A stretch of DNA of 64,000 nt from Hybos culiciformis (GCA_964007475.1 OZ023273.1:84889712-84953711); one strand, 5' to 3'; counted from the stretch's first letter, positions 24,271 to 36,214 are shown. Notes: a model not told the origin generated them from the sequence alone. Numbers and translations: made by a program.

Positions 24271-24554
24271 GTTGAAACGTTAAAGTAATAGGTATAAGAA
24301 CAATTCACTAAGGTAAACATTTATATAAACCAGTATAAACGCACCAGAATGTAAATGTTAATACTATATTAAAACACTATACAGCTGTATAAGAATGATT
24401 TTAATAGCTTGCTTTTCAGAAAATGGTTTATAAAAATGTTAACAACTATAGGTGTCTATCAGATAAATTTAAGTCCTCATTGAATAATCAAAAATTTAAA
24501 AAAAATATTTTTGTGTATACTTGTACGTAGGTAATAATATGATTTACATTTCAG

Positions 24555-24906
24555 TCGAAAAATATCATGGTTTTATCAAGTGATATTATTAATATCGAGA
24601 TCAGCTGTAGAAAGTCGTCGAAATTTCAAAAAAGAATTTACAGCATTTGGAATATTCATGATAACGTCAGTAACTTTAGCTGTAATGTATTCAACAGTAA
24701 TGGGTTTCAATCAAGTGACAGTTCAAGATATTGCTGGATCATTTTTTATGATATCAACAGAATTGATATTTACAGCCTCATATACAAATTGCTATATTTT
24801 TTCTGATTTGCTGCCTATATTGAGACGTGAAACTGGTGAAGGAAATTATAAATTGTCAGCTTATTATGTTGCTATCATATCAACACGGAACAAAATTTTT
24901 CTTTAA
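24555..24906 (+). pseudogene. ABCG (white/scarlet-type) transporter exon fragment
   Basis: After a good acceptor (TTTCAG) one frame reads WFYQVILLISRSAVESRR, then a membrane segment (FGIFMITSVTLAVMYSTVMG), an AGSFFMISTELIF segment, and FSDLLPILRRETGEGNYKLS AYYVA. This is the start of the ABC2-type membrane domain of ABCG half-transporters (pattern: W-RS--E-RR, GS-FF, LP-L-RE---G-Y---AY). The frame ends at a TAA shortly after the AYY motif, with no further ABCG exon. It follows the JAK stop by 285 bp in the same orientation, so it looks like a second captured gene piece. Confidence 0.75.
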
Positions 24907-25654
24907 GTAAAAATTTTTTTATTAAGTGTTTTTATTTAACTTTTTATCTTAACATGAGTTTAGAAAAAAAAATGGAACATTATAGTAGATATGTAGGTAT
25001 TTTCAATTCAGGACTCAAATGTCATCATATTATTCAATTAAATAGTAAATATTTTGAATAAATTAGAGCTCGATATAAAAGATTCAGAGTTATTGACCCT
25101 CGAATAAATTATAAACTTGTTAATATGCTTTTAACTAACAAACTGAACTACATTAACCTACATTAATAACTACATCTTAGAATGACTTAATTATCTTTGA
25201 CGACGCCGACGTTGCACGATTTATTTATTTTAACTTTAATGAACAAGTCAGTTGATAGAGTATGTAATAATGTATTATTAAGTTTCCATTATAAGGTTAT
25301 AAGGTTTAAAGATCATTTCCCTTTAATTTTTTATCAATCAGTAAAAATAAATATGCGTACATGCACTTACTTGTGTTATTAAAAGACAAATTTTTTTTGA
25401 AAATTGGGAGCAAAATAATTGCTAATCCATTTTATTTAATTTACGATACTTGTTAATTGTAACTTTAATTTTTATAAGAGAATTTATGTTAATTTGTTTG
25501 TTTTTATTATTTCTATGTTAAATAATAAATAGTAATTCAACATTAACTGTATCTAATTCTTATTTTTGCAATTTTGGTTACAACAGTTTTTTTTTTTAGC
25601 AAAGTTACCATTAAATGAGCTGACCATTCTGTTAATTGATATTAATGTTAATTG

Positions 25655-25845
25655 TAAAATATACTTTAATGTAAGCTCACCATTTTTGTCCTCCTAAAAG
25701 GAAGGCTTATTCAGAATATTTTTAGTTTTTCGCAAATATCTCGAAAACGATGCGTAAAAAACGCGCTGTTTTCGAGATATTTAAGAGATATTTAAGAGGA
25801 CAAAAATGGTCAGCTTACATTAAAGTATGTTTTACAATTAACATC
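25655..25845. mobile_element. Shortened copy of the palindromic insertion
   Basis: ATATACTTTAATGTAAGCTCACC...TCTCGAAAACG matches the left arm of the hairpin at 13918-14205. The right arm is collapsed (AGAGATATTTAAGAGGACAAAAATGG). It sits at the equivalent place in the related CCCAATATACCA element, so it predates the separation of the two copies. Confidence 0.7.
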
Positions 25846-26249
25846 GACGGCAGTCATAGAATTGTCCTTCGATGTCCATCATATAAATAACATTTAAGTA
25901 AGATTTACAACTAGCTTAGTAGTCAGCCTGATAACTGATCCTGGAGACAGTTTTAATTCTGACTTATATGTTAGTTTCATAACTAACGGCTACGTCAGCT
26001 ATATTCTTTACATTAATGCTTGTCGTATACCTAACGTTCAGTCGTAATTTACGGTTACAAATAACTAGCTCGAAGGCACTTGATGTATGGGCAATGTCAG
26101 TTATTTGTCACCTATATACGATCCATGTCGTACTTTTTATATATCCTTGTGGCTAACGTGTTCATATCATTAGTATACTAAGTTAGTTAACAAATGATGT
26201 TTTTTATTTCCGATGAACTAGACAAATAACTGACTCGTGGTATATTGGG

Positions 26250-27619
26250 AATGGTTGCAACAGTAACGCCCACCGAGCAAGTCGACCCGTAGGTGATTTC
26301 AATGTCATTAACCATTTTAACGGCTGATGATCAGTCAAAATTGTGATATCTCCTCCTTCAATATAACCACGAAACTTATTGATGACCCAAACAATTACTA
26401 ATGCTTCACGTTCAGTAGTGGAATAATTACGCTCTGCGTCATTTAACAGTCTGCTGGCATATTCTATTGGATGCTCGTTATCTTTCTCCCCCTGCAGCAA
26501 AACTCCCCGTATTGCATAGCCACTTGCATCAGTTTTAATTATAAATGGTTGATCTTCACGAGCCTGTTGCAAAACTGGAGCAGAAATTAGCAGTTTTTTT
26601 AGAAGTTCGAAAGCATTGGTTTGTTCTTCAGTCCATGACCATTTAACGCCTTTTTTAAGCAGGTTACTCAAAGGTTTGGAAATGTTGGCGTAATTTGGTA
26701 TAAAACGACGATACCATGATGTTGTTTGTAAGAATGACATAAGTTGTTTCACATTTGTTGGAGCTGGTCGATTCGAAATTGCCGCAGTTTTTTCAGCGTC
26801 GACGTGAATACCATCAGTACTTAAGATATGTCCGAAAAATTTTACCTTAGGACAGCAAAATTTACATTTTTCTCTTTTTACCTTAAGTGAAAACTTACGA
26901 AATTGACCAAAAACTTTTTCTAAATCTTGAATGTGTTTTTCAAAAGTTTCCGAACAAATGATTATATCATCAATATATGCCAAAATACATACGTCGGGGA
27001 ATATTGATGATGACTTAAATCGATCAATTAGACGTTGAAAGGTAGCCGGAGCATTACGCAATCCAAATGGCATTCGATTATAGCGGTACATTCCGAAGGG
27101 TGTAATGAATGCTGTCTTATCTAAGTCGTTTTTATCAATTTCTATATGGTAGTATCCCGTTTGCAAGTCAAGCGTTGACATGTAACGTGTGCTTTTTGCC
27201 TCGTGCAGTAAATCATCAATCCTGGGTAATGGGTATCGATCAGGAATGGTGATGGAATTTAGAAGTCGATAATCAATACATACTCTAACATTACCATCTT
27301 TTTTGGGTACGACCACCACTGGAGCTGCTCAAGCACTTTCGCATTCCTCTATAACATTTAATTTTAGCATCTTCTGTAAATCTATTTTCAGTTGATTTCT
27401 TATTAAAGGTGATAATCGATAGGGAGTGGTTGCGATAGGCTCATGTTCTTCTGTTTTGATTTTATGAACAGCGTAAGATGTTGGTGTAGTAATTTCATCA
27501 AAGATGTCTTTATGGTTTTTCAACATTGCATTTAGTTCATTCTTTTGTAATAAATTGATACCATTGCCTTCATCTTCATGTAAAATAATATCGAGTGCAA
27601 AAAAATCTACAGAAAACAA
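26250..27619 (-). pseudogene. Gypsy reverse transcriptase and RNase H region of pol
   Basis: Frames 27329-27619 and 27319-26250 are continuous except for one TGA codon (near 27330) at ECESA*AAPVVVV. Reverse transcriptase motifs are visible: VPKKDG, DYRLLN, LDLQTGYYHI, FGLRNAP and the catalytic AYIDDI. RNase H follows (KTDASGYA, TTEREALV, LTDHQPL). The frame is cut at LLQPF by the nested TIR element; its continuation is at 19270 downward. Confidence 0.93.
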
Positions 27620-28485
27620 TTCAAACCAATTTCCATGAGTTTCACAGTCGAAAAATCATGCTCTGAATAATCATTATTAACATCAATCATAGAAATATCA
27701 TTTGATGTTGTTTCGAGAGTGCCTGGAAGCGGACTTATTTTTGGCTGATTTTCTACCCAAGAAATAAACGCAGAAACTACTTCAACTATCTCTGACTGTG
27801 ATGATAATGTTTCTGTTTCTACTGTAAAATTTAGTTTTGATTGTTCATTCAATAGACTGTTTTCATTATTTTCGATGGCTTGAAGTACTTTTCTAGCAGG
27901 TAAGTTAGTTTGTTGAATATTGGTTGCAGCTATTTGAACTGGTTGATCATTTAGAAATTCAATTTTCTTTTGTGGTGTATCTGAAAAATACCACACGCGC
28001 TGGGCTAAGTCCATAACCAATCCAGCTTGCTCGAGGAAATCAATTCCGATTAAAGTTCGATTATTTTTAGCATTAGGCAAATTGATAAAACGGATTTTTT
28101 TGTGACGACCACCAATAGTTATTTGGGCAATTGCTGTGTAGACCATTTGCCGTTGACAATGTCCATCAGCTAGAGTGACGTCTGCAAAAACTTTTTGAAA
28201 ATTACAGCCGTTATTTGTTAATACTTGAAATAAACTTGAACTTGCTACGCTGGTTCGAGCTGCTGTGTCAAGATAAGCTGTTCCATTAACTCCAAAAATA
28301 TGTATATTCACAAGAGGTACCTCTCTACCAATTGTTGTTGTATTGATTGCTTGAAAACTCACAGGGTTCGGTGAACTTGGATTGTGTTTTGAGCATTTCG
28401 GGCAGTTGGATCTAAAATATCCAGGAGTACCACATCCATAACAAGAAAGCGTTGTTGGTAAGCTATCATTTGACTTTGTTGGCAA
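27607..28485 (-). pseudogene. Gypsy protease and adjoining pol region
   Basis: The frame begins with a CCHC knuckle (CYGCGTPGYFRSNCPKC) and continues to the retropepsin-like signature YLDTAARTSV and the later TLIGIDFLE motif, typical of retrotransposon aspartic proteases. The usual LDTGA/LDSGA is LDTAA here. It overlaps the reverse transcriptase frame by a few bases at about 27615, a possible frameshift junction. Confidence 0.85.
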
Positions 28486-28539
28486 ATTTGTTGATGCTGG
28501 ACGATTATCTTTTGTGGTTTGAAGGTTCTCCTTATCATT

Positions 28540-29204
28540 TTACGCCTTTTTGTTGCATTGGGTAATAGTGTGACCATTTTTACGACAATATGAGCATCTT
28601 ATTTTACCAGTATCATTTTTTGATGGATTTTCGTTATTTGTTATCACCAAACCTTTTTTTGATGATTCTAATTCGGCTAAATTCATTTCAACATTCCTAG
28701 CTTCTTTTAATATGTCTTGAAATCTGGTGCATTTATCTCGGGAAATTTTTTCGCGAATACAAAAATGAAGTAGGCCAAATATCATGTTTATTTTGATTTC
28801 TTCACTTAAATCATCAGCAAGTTCTGCAAAAAGCGATCGCTTGCCACAAATAAATTGGTCAGTTGGCTCGTTTGGTTGTTGTTTTTTTTCGAAAATATTG
28901 ATGTAAACTCGCCATTCTGGTCTAGGTGGAGCAAATGCTGATTTGAATAACTTTATTGCACTGTCAAAAGTAGTGGCATCGGTTTTAATACCTTGCCACC
29001 GCAGTTTGCAGCAAAATCCTCCAGTAATAACGGAATTCCTTTTATAGCATCGGCATCAGAAATGTTTTGTATTTCTTTGTAAACCGTAATTGTTGTTAAG
29101 AATTCTTCAAGCTTTAAAGAATCTCGGACCCCTTTAAACCTGGCTGTACATTCTGCAAATGAAGCAGCTGATGTTTTTGGATATGGTACTAGTTGTTCGA
29201 GCAA
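28540..29204 (-). pseudogene. Gypsy gag region, broken
   Basis: Two short frames (28953-29204 and 28540-28785) with the gag-like signature EFLTTITVYKE, then ARNVEMNLAELE and a knuckle CSYCRKNGHTITQCNK. The frame is interrupted between 28785 and 28953 and again before the next CCHC at 28485. The gag start is not clear. Confidence 0.75.
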
Positions 29205-29438
29205 TTACTTGAATTGTTCATCCGTTAAATTTGTCTTTTTTTTTTGGGAGCTGGATTTGGGTTCTTTTACAATTTTTCCACTTTTCAGTTCCACTTTGAA
29301 TTACTTGCCAATTATCTTCAAATTTTAATCTAAAATCTAATAAGAGTTTTGTGTATTTTAACTCAAATCAAAGTAATTAATTAAAAAAATTTTTTTTTTG
29401 GGAAATAATCCAAATAAGTTGTTTTAATGTTGGTTCGG

Positions 29439-29454
29439 TTTTGTTCGGCGCCAA
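29439..29454 (-). other. Putative primer-binding site
   Basis: Immediately inside the 5' LTR, the element strand reads TTGGCGCCGAACAAAA. TGGCGCC-type starts are seen in retroelements primed by tRNA-Lys or tRNA-Ser. The match to a specific tRNA could not be tested. Confidence 0.55.
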
Positions 29455-29912
29455 TGTAGGGGATGACTATCTTCAACTACTAATAATACTTTTCTTTGGC
29501 TTTGATTAAAAAGACGATTGATTTTTATATATAATAAAGCCTTTTTATTTAATTTTCTTCTATGATTTTCTCTTTTAATTGATAAGAAAGCATAGGATTT
29601 TATTTATTAAATTTTATAGATTTTTATCTTAGTACCACCAAGGACCATTAAATTGTAATGTTCACAAAGCGGATGCCAAGACAATTTTAATTTGAAAAGT
29701 ATTCTATATTTATACTCTCAAAATTTTGTGGTTTAATCGAGCAACACTACAATTGTCGTGTTGCGAGAAGTTTCATAAAATTTTATGCTTTCGTCCTTTA
29801 AATTACATTTCAAATATATCGAATTATATTTCAAATAAATGTATAAAGTCAAATTCAAATTTTAAATAACATAAAAATAATAATATTATAAAATGGGTTG
29901 TTGTTTGCTACA
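29455..29912 (-). repeat. 5' LTR of the gypsy element
   Basis: 458 bp, pair of 17320-17780, starting TGTAGGGG and ending GCTACA. GAAT follows directly (29913-29916). Confidence 0.93.
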
Positions 29913-30469
29913 GAATTTAATATAAATTTTCAAATAAAAATTAAAATATTAAAAAAATTATCGAAAGAAAAGTTGAAAAGTTAAAATTGAACCTTTTTTG
30001 AAGCGTTTCTTTTAAAAAAATCTTTAGCAGCATGGCAAATATTGTCGTAATTATAATATGAACTTTTATCCTTTTTTGCTTTATTACACATCTGTTATGA
30101 ACTGCAATAATTTCGTATAACGCTTGAAGAAAATTGTATCTAAAAAGACGTAAAAAATTTATTTGAATTGTGATAATTGATTAATTAAACTGTGTTTCAA
30201 AGTTACCATCATTTTCAGTATCCAATCCTTTTTTGGTAAGTCTATCCCATTTTATTTGAATGACAAATTTTTCATCCAATAGTTTCATCAATATTGATTT
30301 AACAAATCCATTAACTGCTTTTTTTTTGCATCACCTTTATAGGCGAACTGTGTGTACTCAAAAACCTAAAAATATATATATCAAATTGGCGTTAAAAAAA
30401 TAAAAAATGATTTAGTTACACATATTTAAATCTACTACAGTAAGTATACATAATTTAATTAGGTATATG

Positions 30470-31442
30470 CTAACGGCTACCAATATTTACCATGTCGTTT
30501 AGAAAATCCACAGCATTTAATTTGGCTTCGAATTCATTTAGCACTACTTTATTATTGATGCCTTGAAAAACTTCAATTAGCGGATTTCTTACAGTTCTTC
30601 TACCGGATTCTGCAACCATATCTATTAGGACTTTGTTCTGAGCTATAACAGTATTTAGCATATCGGTCATTGTAGCTATATCATTTTTTACACTCAGCAA
30701 ATCAAAAGAAGAGACTAAATAATTTTGGATTGAATTAACACTATCCTTAAGAGATATATTTGATGAAGATTGTGCACTAATGCTTTTGTGAGAATTGGAA
30801 TACTCAGATTGGTCTATAACAATAGCCTCAATGGGTTGTGATACAGGAGCTAAAACAATGTGAATTAGTTGCCTTTTCCGTGCTACCATTAGGAGCTTTT
30901 TCTAAACCATTGATGTAAATTGATGCTTCTTCATCTATTGTTTCCAGATTATCATTATTGATAATTTGATTATCAAAATCGTCAATGGTTTTTGACAAAT
31001 AATTGAAATCTGTATCATAATTTGTGGTTCCTGTGTAATAATTTAACTTATTTTCATATTTTCTGAAGAATCTGAATACGTTGAAGTTAGACTGTTCATT
31101 CTGTATTGGCATTCTAAATTTGCTGATTTCAAAGTATCTATATTAAAAGAAAGCTAATTCAATTAAAAAGGAATAAAATAACAAACTCTGTAACTTACCA
31201 AACCCTGTTTTCAAAATACGACAATTATATTTTTTCCAATATGCCGGGGGATCACCAATAGATTTGAGCTCTATATTCCAATTCTTTAGTTCTGGACACA
31301 AAACTGTTTTGCAGTCTTCCATAAGCCATTCAATTCTCACTACCTCAACAGTTTTCTCTTTGCCACTTTCAGGTGGAAATTCTATAACAGCATAATTATT
31401 TTTACGTTTCAGAGGGGTATGTTTCTTCATACTGTTATCCAT
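30470..31442 (-). pseudogene. DUF4806-like transposon accessory gene, broken
   Basis: The first exon (31442-31199) encodes a Lys-rich N-terminus then VEVVRIEWLMEDCKTVLCP and PPAYWKKYNCRILKTGFG, the usual N-terminal module of insect DUF4806 proteins, and ends in a good GTAAGT donor. The second part (31112-30470) changes frame near 30890. It ends in a coiled region (VKNDIATMTDMLNTVIAQNK) and a DUF4806-like tail (NPLIEVFQGINNKVVLNEFE..). Such genes are found beside this type of transposase; their biochemical role is not known to me. It lies directly 3' of the transposase within the same TIRs. Confidence 0.6.
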
Positions 31443-31955
31443 AAAATATTGTTATGTAAAATAATTACTTTTATGTTTAAATAAATCATATCAGTTATTA
31501 AAAAAATTAAATCGGTAAAAAATTTACAAAAATGTTTTAAAAATACGAAATTTAAAATAGAGTAATAAAAAAAAGAAAATAAATATTAAGAGGACTTGGT
31601 ACCAGTTTGGATTTTTTGTCCCAAAATTTAATTGAAAATCGTTTTAAATTATTTTAAAGTTTAATTTAGAAAAAACATTTCCTTCACAGCCTACAGACTG
31701 TTTCATACTTTATAAAACTTTTTAGAATCGGTTAAGGCTAAGTGCTCGAAATATCTTCAAAACTATTTTGTCATACAAGCATTTAAACTTAAACTTAACT
31801 TAAGCATTTAAACTTACCATTTTAGAGTATAAAACAGTCCGGAGGTTGTGAATGAAATTTTTTTTCTAAATCAAACTTTCAACTAATCTAAAACGGCTTT
31901 TCAAAAAAAATTTTGGGACGAAAAATCCAAACTTGTACCAAGTTCTCTTTTGAAT

Positions 31956-33962
31956 TTAAAAACTGTCAGTGCAGTTTTCCGAATTATTAAACATTGTTAG
32001 CGGAAAAAATGTTTTAGTTGAAGACACATAACTATCAGACATGGCAAAAAGCTTACAGTATAATTCTGAAATCTTCAATTTTTGCGTATTAGATGATAAG
32101 TTCTTTGTTTGAGATATATTAATTTTTGAAGATTGGAGGGGATATATATAAAAATTAGTTTTTTCAAAATATTGTTTGCATATCATATATACTACTTTAT
32201 TTTCTTTAATAAAATATAGAATCTCAAATATTCGATAATCCTTAGTTAAGACATATTTATTTTTATCGTCATTGGTTAATTTATAACCATGAAAACACAT
32301 TTTCTGTGTCCTTAATTTTACTATATAATTTGATATTTGAATAAGTTTTATCATTTGTTTCACTGACAGATAAAGAGTTGTTAATCTCATGCAATCTGTT
32401 TGAAAATTCGACTAAAGGGCTTTTATGACCTGCTAATAACTTTTTAAAGGGGTTCATATACGATTCAAAAGAAAAAGCTGAAAAAGAATCCAATGACCCT
32501 TTAAAATTCAAGACCTCTTTAGGCAGATGAATCAGCATATGAACGTTATGATTCACACTATGTGAACCGTACAAAATTGCATATTGCTTAACAAAGTCCT
32601 TCAATAAATCTGCAGAAAGCGAATTGTATTTGAAACACATTTCAGGATTGCAAAGTATTTTTATAGCTACATGTAACATTAAGAAATGATCATAGTATTT
32701 GTTCAAATGACTGGGTAAGGATTTAAGAACGAATGGACCATAATACAATAAAAAGGTTCTAAGCTCTGTTCCTTTGTACACCGAAAAGTGGTCTAACGAC
32801 CGAAAGTTGTTAGGTTTGAATTGGTTTAAATAAAGCATTTTAGAAGAAACTAAATTTTTGACTTGGTTTACAAACAATGGTTTTTTACCAAACCAAATTT
32901 TAAGGAGTTTTTTCATAACTCCCAAAAGGACAATATGTAAGTAATCCAATGCAATTTGAGAAACCATTCCAACATTTAATTGTTCTATGGGAGAATCAAA
33001 TAAATGAAATTCCGCGTCTTCTCTAAACAAAAAACTACTATCCGTTCGCAAAGAAGCTTTCTGGTCATTGTAACTCATTTTATGGTGAGTCTTACTAAAA
33101 GTTCCTCTAATAGTACATTTAGGACAACTTATATACGCGTTATAATGTTTTGTACCACACATACATGCTCTTGCTGATTCATCACATATTATGGCTCGGA
33201 TATTAATGGATTACTTAGTTTTATTAATTTCTAGTTCATTTTGAATTTGTTTCATTTCAGTAATAAACGGATTTAAAAATTTGGAAAAGTCTTGTGGTTT
33301 TTTATTGCCATGGTATATCCCTATGACAAAAACGGAATTTTTTGTTATATTTAGAAGTCGACCCAAGATTAACCAAAATGAGTGTCCGTGTTATCATGGA
33401 ATATAGGCAATCCATCTACATTAACAACAATATACAAAATTTGAGGATCTAAATCAATGACTGAAATAATACGTCTTAAGTTATTGGCTAAACCAATATG
33501 TATGTATTCTCCGACACATAAAAGTATTTTGTCTACTTTTCGAGGAGTTTGTAAAAGACTCCTAAAATATGCACGGAGATCAGGACTTTTCAATTTTAAA
33601 AACTTCAAAAGTTCAGAAATTACGTTTTTTTTAATATTATGCTTAACTGACCACTGCTGCAAGAAAGAATGTAAGTCAAGCTCTTGAATTGATAAAGATT
33701 CATCAGGGATGGAAATGTTACAATTTATCATTTCTGTAATTTGAGGTTGCACATGCTGAAAGCATTCATTATCTTCAGATGCTTTTGGAAAGAAACTAAA
33801 TGAATTTATTGGATCAAGATATATTGCATTCGAATTTTCCGTACAAATTGGGATTTCAATTTTTTTTTTGTCTTGATGTTTGAACTTATATTTTAAATTA
33901 TTAATATATTTTTTTCTTGTTTTCGAACAGTGTATAAGGGAATAACTCATTTTAAATTTCAT
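31956..33962 (-). pseudogene. Transposase of the long-TIR element, broken
   Basis: Successive frames 33962-33369, about 33368-33230, 33220-32281 and 32390-31956 read as one protein when frame changes are ignored. Visible motifs are ILYIVVNVDGLPIF, the following WLILGRLL...FVIGIYHG, ICDESARACMCG with CPKCTIRG, ALDYLHIVLLGVMKKLLKIW, GTELRTFLLYYGPFVLK and SLDSFSAFSFESYM. This order (VDG, then C..C finger-like, then LDY-H-V-LGVMK) is that of large insect transposase-like proteins related to the tnp2/EnSpm group. Defects are a frameshift at THFG/FWLILG (about 33370), a TAA before SINIRAIICDE (about 33215) and a frameshift at about 32290. It is non-functional as assembled. Confidence 0.65.
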
Positions 33963-34314
33963 GGTTTCTAAAAATATTGATTATGTAAACTTTTAAATTA
34001 AAAAAAATCGCGACAAATATTTAAAAAAAATTTAAAAAATATTTAAAAAAAAAAGCTTTATTGGATGTTGTTTCCGGCAATATTTTCTAAAAAAAAATAA
34101 GAAGTTTTAATATGTATTTAAGAAACACTTAAGAAATTAGTTACATTCTAACTGTATGATGAACAACAGAAAACTAACTACAGCCACCAAGACTGAACTG
34201 AATAAATTGAATAATAAATTAAATTAACTGGAGTCATTTATTTAACTGGAGAAATTTATTGCCTCAATATTTGTTGTTGTCAAGAAATTAATTAAGTAAG
34301 TTGTGACTTAAAAG

Positions 34315-35662
34315 ATTTTAATGCGCATGTCTTCGGTAAGTTGTATTTACATTCGCAAATTTAGCTCGGTAAATGGTCCATTACATGCATCAATACACAT
34401 GCAATTATAGAGGAATGTAAATTGTATTTACATTTCCCTGTGATGTAAATTGTATTTACATTGCTCTATATTGTATTTACATTCTTCATTTTGAACTGCG
34501 TAATACTATAAACAAAAATAATATCACTCACACTCACAATATTTCAATACAGACAAATACAAAAAAAAAAAAAAAATTGCAAATGTATACCTCTCACATG
34601 CATCATATCAATGTCAAACAAAGCTTAGTTTATAATGCTAAAATCTAAATTTTCCCTCTGAGCTAATCTATATTTTCCCTCTGAGCAAACAAAAAAAAAA
34701 AAAAGAACCAATAAAAAAATACGCGGCTATTTTTTTTTTTTCTAAAAAGCGGCCAGTCGATCAGTCGATGAATTTTCTTAGCATGTGTTTCAATCTACTA
34801 TTTTTAAAGGATCTTCGAACCTCTACTACATAAATTTTTAAACGAGTGTGGTCGGATTTTAGTACACAAATTTAAACCACACTTCAAAAATTGCACTTAT
34901 TTTTATTAAAAAAAAAACAAAATGAATAAAAATAGAACAATGGTAACCCTGAAAATATCTTTGTTGTCATTATAAAGTTTGCTGTGATTGTCAAATGTCA
35001 AGTAAGAATTTTTTTTTCTTTTATCAACAAACGAGGAAAATGGCAGCAACAAGGAGATTATTTATTGTAAATATAAATTATAATTATATAATTATTATTT
35101 GATTTTATTTTTAATTATAAAAAAAATAATTATAAAATTATTATTATTTTTTTTAATAATTAAAAATAAAATTAAATAAAATTTAAGAAGACCATTAGTT
35201 CCTAAAATAATAAAAAAAAAATTAGTAATTTTTCTAAAAAAAAATTATTCGATTTTTTTTTTTGCAAAAAAGAAAATGAATAATTTTTTTTTGGAAAAAT
35301 TACTAATTTTTTTTTTAATATTTTAGGAATCTTCCGGTTTGAAATCATTTCGATAAATAAATAAACTTCCTTATTAAATTTTATTTCCTTGCTTCATTTT
35401 GAACTTTTTTGTTTATTTTTTTCATTATAAATGTTTTGTTTTCAACTCCCTCTCACATGCACATTAAAGCAGTATACAATACATGTTAATCAAATTTGTT
35501 ATACAGCTCGTTTTGTATACACACAAACATATAGACACTCGTCAATATTATATCACTCGACCTTCGGTCTCGTGATATAAACATGACTCGTGTCTATGTG
35601 TTTGTGTGTATACAAAACTCGCAAGAATAACAAATTTTCTTAACATGTATTGTAATCTACTA
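34315..35662 (-). repeat. Right long TIR of the large transposon
   Basis: Inverse of 15488-16833, with only scattered differences seen (for example AAGACATG/GCATGTCTT and ACAACG/ACAAAG type changes). From 34323 onward it is also the start of the 4.55-kb block repeated directly at 40223. Confidence 0.85.
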
Positions 35663-36214
35663 TTACGTTATTATGTTAATCTAACTAATGTTAATACGAA
35701 ATTATCAATTTTACAATCGTTTTCTATTTTTCTTGCTTTCAAATTTACAAGCCAACTGTTGTTCTAGTCTTGCAGTCTATGAGACCGAAAATTTTTGATA
35801 AAACTAGAATCAAATTGTCATACTTTTCATTGCGTATTCAGTATATTTACAGCCAAATGTAATGCCATATTCTGCAGCTAAAAATAACAACACTATATAA
35901 ATAGACGATGGTAATTTATAGCAAATATTAATATTTCTAATAGAAATTTAATGCATGAAAAGATTTTTGATTATACTGAGAATATTTTTTTAACTATTCT
36001 AATAAACCCTTCCTTATTTATAATTAATTATCTTCGTTTTCGTATTTCTAAAAATTTAGAAATAAACACTTTATTACGGATATGTCCACTTTATTTTACA
36101 CAAAATTATGTGAAAAATTTTTTGGTATCAAATGAATAATATAGGAATTTTTCAGTTTTTAACACCATCATAACATGATAACATCATGCCTTAAAAATAC
36201 CATAAGGATTTTAA

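Larger units (their letters stand above)
19271..26249 (+). mobile_element. 6,979-bp TIR element carrying JAK kinase exons and an ABCG exon (Pack-type)
   Basis: The termini are CCCAATATACCA and its inverse TGGTATATTGGG, with a 3-bp duplication AAT (19268-19270 and 26250-26252). Removing the segment and one AAT rejoins gypsy pol in frame (..LLQPF|NIKI..), which fixes both ends precisely. Subterminal zones repeat ACAAATAACTGAC and GTTTACGTAAAGCTGA words (the latter twice, about 19650 and 19760). No transposase is present; the interior is host-derived: ten JAK exons (20524-24270) and one ABCG exon (24555-24906), both on the + strand with splice signals. A second copy of one end lies at 12573-14345. 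The superfamily is unassigned. Confidence 0.85.
17320..29912 (-). mobile_element. Ty3/gypsy LTR retrotransposon, inactive, with nested insertion
   Basis: Near-identical LTRs (17320-17780 and 29455-29912) begin TGTAGGGGATGAC and end GTTTGCTACA. The 4-bp duplication GAAT flanks the whole (17316-17319, 29913-29916). Inside, on the minus strand, the order is gag with zinc knuckles, protease, reverse transcriptase, RNase H and integrase, which is the Ty3/gypsy order. No envelope gene is seen. Excluding the 6,979-bp insertion at 19271, the element is about 5.6 kb. Stop codons, frameshifts and an altered integrase catalytic residue make it defective. Confidence 0.95.
15488..35662 (-). mobile_element. 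Large decayed DNA transposon with about 1.35-kb terminal inverted repeats
   Basis: TAGTAGATTACAATACAT at 15488 and its inverse ending at 35662 begin two long inverted repeats (15488-16833 and 34315-35662). Removing the gypsy element inside it leaves about 7.6 kb. Between the repeats, on the minus strand, lie a broken transposase (31956-33962) and a DUF4806-like gene (30470-31442), the two-gene content of a known type of insect TIR transposon. If the first TA belongs to the target, the duplication is TA; a 3-bp duplication cannot be excluded. Frameshifts and stops show that it is no longer autonomous. The superfamily (EnSpm/CACTA-like) is my inference. Confidence 0.7.

Noticed and set aside
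25197..25382. 61-residue plus-strand ORF after the ABCG exon
   Set aside because: No splice support, no similarity that I recognise, and AT-rich composition expected by chance.
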